From Cereibacter azotoformans (GTDB lineage: Bacteria > Pseudomonadota > Alphaproteobacteria > Rhodobacterales > Rhodobacteraceae): a DNA stretch of 64,000 nt. Of this stretch, positions 62,062 to 64,000 are shown in pieces. The stretch is taken from NCBI GenBank assembly GCA_017599285.1, contig JAGFXX010000001.1:2418001-2482000 (forward strand). Reading direction: 5' to 3'. The first letter of the stretch is position 1, and every line of letters begins with the position of its first letter. Made by a program: the position numbers and the translations under genes. A model generated the notes under the pieces. It worked only from the letters and a program-made list of their open reading frames with translations, did no database searches and was not told the origin of the DNA.

Positions 62062-62651
62062 GATCCTTCCGCCTTGGCCTCACCGGCTCGATCGGCATGG
62101 GCAAGTCCACCACCGCGGCCCTCTTCGCCGAGGAGGGCGTGCCGGTGTGGGACGCCGATGCCGCCGTGCATCGCCTCTATGCCCGGGGCGGTGCGCTGGT
62201 CGCGCCGGTGGGTGCGCTCTGCCCCGCCGCGGTGCTGGAGGGCGCGGTGGACCGCGGCGCCCTGCGGGACTGGATCGCGGCGGACCCCTCGGCCCTGCCC
62301 CGGCTCGAAGCGGTGGTTCACCCCGCCGTTGCGGCGGACCGGACGGCATTCCTCGCCCGCACACAGGCCGACATCGTGCTGCTCGACATCCCGCTGCTGT
62401 TCGAGAAGGGCTCGGAGGCCGAGATGGATGCGGTGCTCCTCGTGACCGCCCCGCCGTCCCTGCAGCGGGCCCGGGTGCTCGCGCGCGGCGCCATGACCGC
62501 GGCGCAGCTCGAGGCGATCCTTGCCCGCCAGATGCCCGACCGCGAGAAGCGCGCCCGCGCCACCCACATCCTCGAGACGTTGGGGCTGGAGGCCGCGCGC
62601 GCCTATGTCCGGGCGCTGATTGCCCATATCCTCGAGAGTGCCCATGCGTGA
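62058..62651 (+). CDS. coaE: Dephospho-CoA kinase
   Basis: Last step of coenzyme A synthesis. Walker A G-S-I-G-M-G-K-S-T is at residues 10-18 and the D-A-D-A-A-V-H block near 33-39. The I-P-L-L-F-E block is near 109-114 and R-Q-M-P near 153. The 197-residue length is standard. ATG 62058 overlaps the aroE stop; the stop overlaps dnaQ by 8 bp. Confidence 0.94.
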   Translation: MRSFRLGLTGSIGMGKSTTAALFAEEGVPVWDADAAVHRLYARGGALVAPVGALCPAAVLEGAVDRGALRDWIAADPSALPRLEAVVHPAVAADRTAFLARTQADIVLLDIPLLFEKGSEAEMDAVLLVTAPPSLQRARVLARGAMTAAQLEAILARQMPDREKRARATHILETLGLEAARAYVRALIAHILESAHA

Positions 62652-63333
62652 GATCGTCCTCGACACCGAAACCACCGGCTTCGAACCCTCCGAGGGCCAC
62701 CGGATCGTCGAGATCGGGGCGGTCGAGCTGTTCAACCACATGCCGACCGGGCGGACCTACCACCAGTATATCAACCCCGAGCGGCCGATGCCGAACGAGG
62801 CCTTCGAGGTCCACGGGCTTGGCGACGAGTTCCTGCGCGACAAGCCGGTCTTCTCCGAGATCGGCTCAACCTTCCTCGAGTTCGTGGGCGAGGCGCGGCT
62901 GGTGATCCACAACGCCGCCTTCGACATGAAATTCCTGAACTTCGAGCTGGGGCGGGTCGGGCTGCCCCGCCTGCCGTTCGAAAGGGCGCTCGACACGCTG
63001 GCGCTGGCACGAAAGCGGTTCCCCGGCGCGCCCGCGACGCTCGACGCGCTCTGCCGCCGGTTCGGCGTGGACAATTCGGCGCGCGAAAAGCACGGGGCGC
63101 TGCTCGACAGCGAGATCCTGGCCGAGGTCTATCTGGAACTGATCGGCGGCCGGCAGCCGGATTTCGGCCTGTCCGCGGCATCCGGCACGCGGTCGGGCGG
63201 CGCCGAGGGCGAGTGGCGCCCGCGTCCCCGGCCCGTGGCGCTGCCGCCCCGGATCACCGAGGAAGAGGCCGCCGCCCATGCCGCCTTCGTGGCAAAGCTG
63301 GGCGACGGCGCGATCTGGCTCAAGCGGGCCTGA
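62644..63333 (+). CDS. dnaQ: DNA polymerase III epsilon subunit (3'-5' exonuclease)
   Basis: Proofreading exonuclease of the replicative polymerase, 229 residues. ExoI is D7-T-E9-T-T-G-F, ExoII includes V-I-H-N-A-A-F-D-M-K-F near 91-101, and ExoIII has H-G-A-L-L-D-S-E near 150-157. A proline/arginine linker near 185-200 leads to a C-terminal polymerase-binding tail. ATG 62644 gives the classic M-R-E-I-V-L-D-T-E-T. It ends 3 bp from convergent secB. Confidence 0.95.
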   Translation: MREIVLDTETTGFEPSEGHRIVEIGAVELFNHMPTGRTYHQYINPERPMPNEAFEVHGLGDEFLRDKPVFSEIGSTFLEFVGEARLVIHNAAFDMKFLNFELGRVGLPRLPFERALDTLALARKRFPGAPATLDALCRRFGVDNSAREKHGALLDSEILAEVYLELIGGRQPDFGLSAASGTRSGGAEGEWRPRPRPVALPPRITEEEAAAHAAFVAKLGDGAIWLKRA

Positions 63334-63336
63334 GCG

Positions 63337-63837
63337 TCACTGGACGGGCTGGGCGGCCTTCTGCGCTTCGGCGCGGCGGGCCAGCTCCATCCGGTAGAGC
63401 GCGAGGAAATCGACCGTGTCGATGTTGAGCGGCGGGAAACCGCCGTCGCGCGTCACGTCCGAGATGATGCGGCGCACGAAGGGGAACAGCAGGCGCGGGC
63501 ATTCGATCAGCAGGAACGGATGCATCTGCTCTTCCGGCACGTTCTCCACATGGAAGATCCCGCCGTAGTCGAGTTCCATCAGGAACAGCGTCTCGGCCGC
63601 GCCGGACTTGTTCTTCGAGGTCACCTTGAACTTCGTGATGACCTCATACTGATGTTCGACCGACCGCTTGCGGGCGTCGAGGCTCACCTGAACCTGGATG
63701 TCGGGCTGCACGTCCCCGCCCTGAAGGCCCTTCTGGGCCACCATGTTCTCGAACGACATGTCGCGCACATACTGCGCGAGCACCTGCATCCTGATCTGCG
63801 GTGCCGCCTCGGCGGGCGCTCCGTTGGCATCGGTCAT
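63337..63837 (-). CDS. secB: Protein-export chaperone SecB
   Basis: Keeps precursor proteins unfolded for SecA and the Sec translocon. The 166-residue alphaproteobacterial form has Q-Y-V-R-D-M-S-F-E-N near 23-32, a helical C-terminal half with H-P-F-L-L-I-E-C-P-R-L-L-F-P-F-V-R and G-G-F-P-P-L-N-I-D-x-V-D-F. ATG 63837 has GGGAGAGA upstream. It follows the fxsA-like gene in the same direction. Confidence 0.95.
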   Translation of the reverse strand: MTDANGAPAEAAPQIRMQVLAQYVRDMSFENMVAQKGLQGGDVQPDIQVQVSLDARKRSVEHQYEVITKFKVTSKNKSGAAETLFLMELDYGGIFHVENVPEEQMHPFLLIECPRLLFPFVRRIISDVTRDGGFPPLNIDTVDFLALYRMELARRAEAQKAAQPVQ

Positions 63838-63897
63838 CGTGTCTCTCCCTGGGTCACGGGCCATTTCCGGCCGGTGTATCAGGTCGTTGGCTGCGCC

Positions 63898-64000
63898 TCA
63901 ATGCCGCGTCCAGCCGGAATTGCCCGGCGGCCGGGTCGGCGGGGCCAGCGGATCGCGCGGGGCCGGGTCCACCTCGTGATAGTCGCCCTCGATCGGCCGG
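63898..64000 (-). CDS. Partial C-terminus, probably FxsA-family membrane protein
   Basis: Only the last 33 codons and the stop are in the window; the start lies beyond the right edge. The readable tail (R-P-I-E-G-D-Y-H-E-V-D-P-A-P then a proline/arginine-rich end in G-N-S-G-W-T-R-H) resembles the acidic tail of FxsA proteins. In alphaproteobacteria fxsA commonly follows secB at this locus. The call rests on that order and a short tail, so it is tentative. Confidence 0.5.
   Translation of the reverse strand, partial: RPIEGDYHEVDPAPRDPLAPPTRPPGNSGWTRH

Overview
The window is about two-thirds G+C with dense coding, short gaps, frequent ATGA/GTGA stop-start overlaps and strong G/C third-position bias. 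The gene order (rho-mnmE-mnmG-rsmG-parA-parB, then maf-aroE-coaE-dnaQ-secB on the other side of a gap) is the classic alphaproteobacterial origin neighbourhood. HemJ, a TamA/TamB pair and the protein wording point to the Rhodobacterales, most likely Rhodobacter (Cereibacter) sphaeroides or a close relative, main chromosome. No insertion sequence, prophage, CRISPR array, tRNA or rRNA gene was found.

Layout. 1-7.6 kb: D-xylose regulon, with xylF-xylH-xylG-xylB-xylA transcribed leftward and a ROK repressor (xylR) divergent. 7.7-13.4 kb: tamA-tamB outer-membrane assembly pair. 13.4-21.1 kb: an envelope/exopolysaccharide block (YihY membrane protein, a small exported peptide, YjbF lipoprotein, YjbH outer-membrane protein, FlaA1/WbpM-type dehydratase, sugar transferase, NAD-sugar epimerase). 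21.1-25.4 kb: MarR regulator, nitrilase-family amidase, glutaredoxin, ComF, a degenerate methyltransferase, ferrochelatase. 25.4-27.7 kb: a second small exported peptide, two L,D-transpeptidases around a CAP-domain lipoprotein. 27.7-35.9 kb: RumA-type RNA methylase, two ABC exporters, CCA-adding-type enzyme, two Nudix hydrolases, Hsp33. 35.9-37.7 kb: a response-regulator phosphatase and a divergent HPt protein. 37.7-47.8 kb: metabolism and repair (ilvA, argG, DUF533 protein, sulfotransferase-like plus class IV aminotransferase-like pair, malic enzyme, mutS). 47.9-52.8 kb: hrcA-grpE diverging from rph-rdgB-ridA-hemW-ybaN. 52.8-60.2 kb: leftward parB-parA-rsmG-mnmG-mnmE-rho and hemJ. 60.2-60.6 kb: a 415-bp non-coding gap with DnaA-box-like sites and an A+T-rich stretch, the likely oriC. 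60.6-64 kb: maf-aroE-coaE-dnaQ rightward, secB and the end of an fxsA-like gene leftward.

How the parts fit. The right third is the replication and segregation centre: a candidate oriC between hemJ and maf, parAB 6-8 kb away, and two exact 16-bp ParB sites embedded in the first codons of rsmG and mnmG, with a 14/16 match further out at the rdgB/ridA junction. The left end is a self-contained xylose uptake and isomerase pathway with its own regulator. The middle is largely envelope biogenesis plus housekeeping. The less familiar items are the aminotransferase-like/sulfotransferase-like pair, the methyltransferase lacking its SAM motif, the paired small exported peptides and several precise palindromes in regulatory or coding positions.
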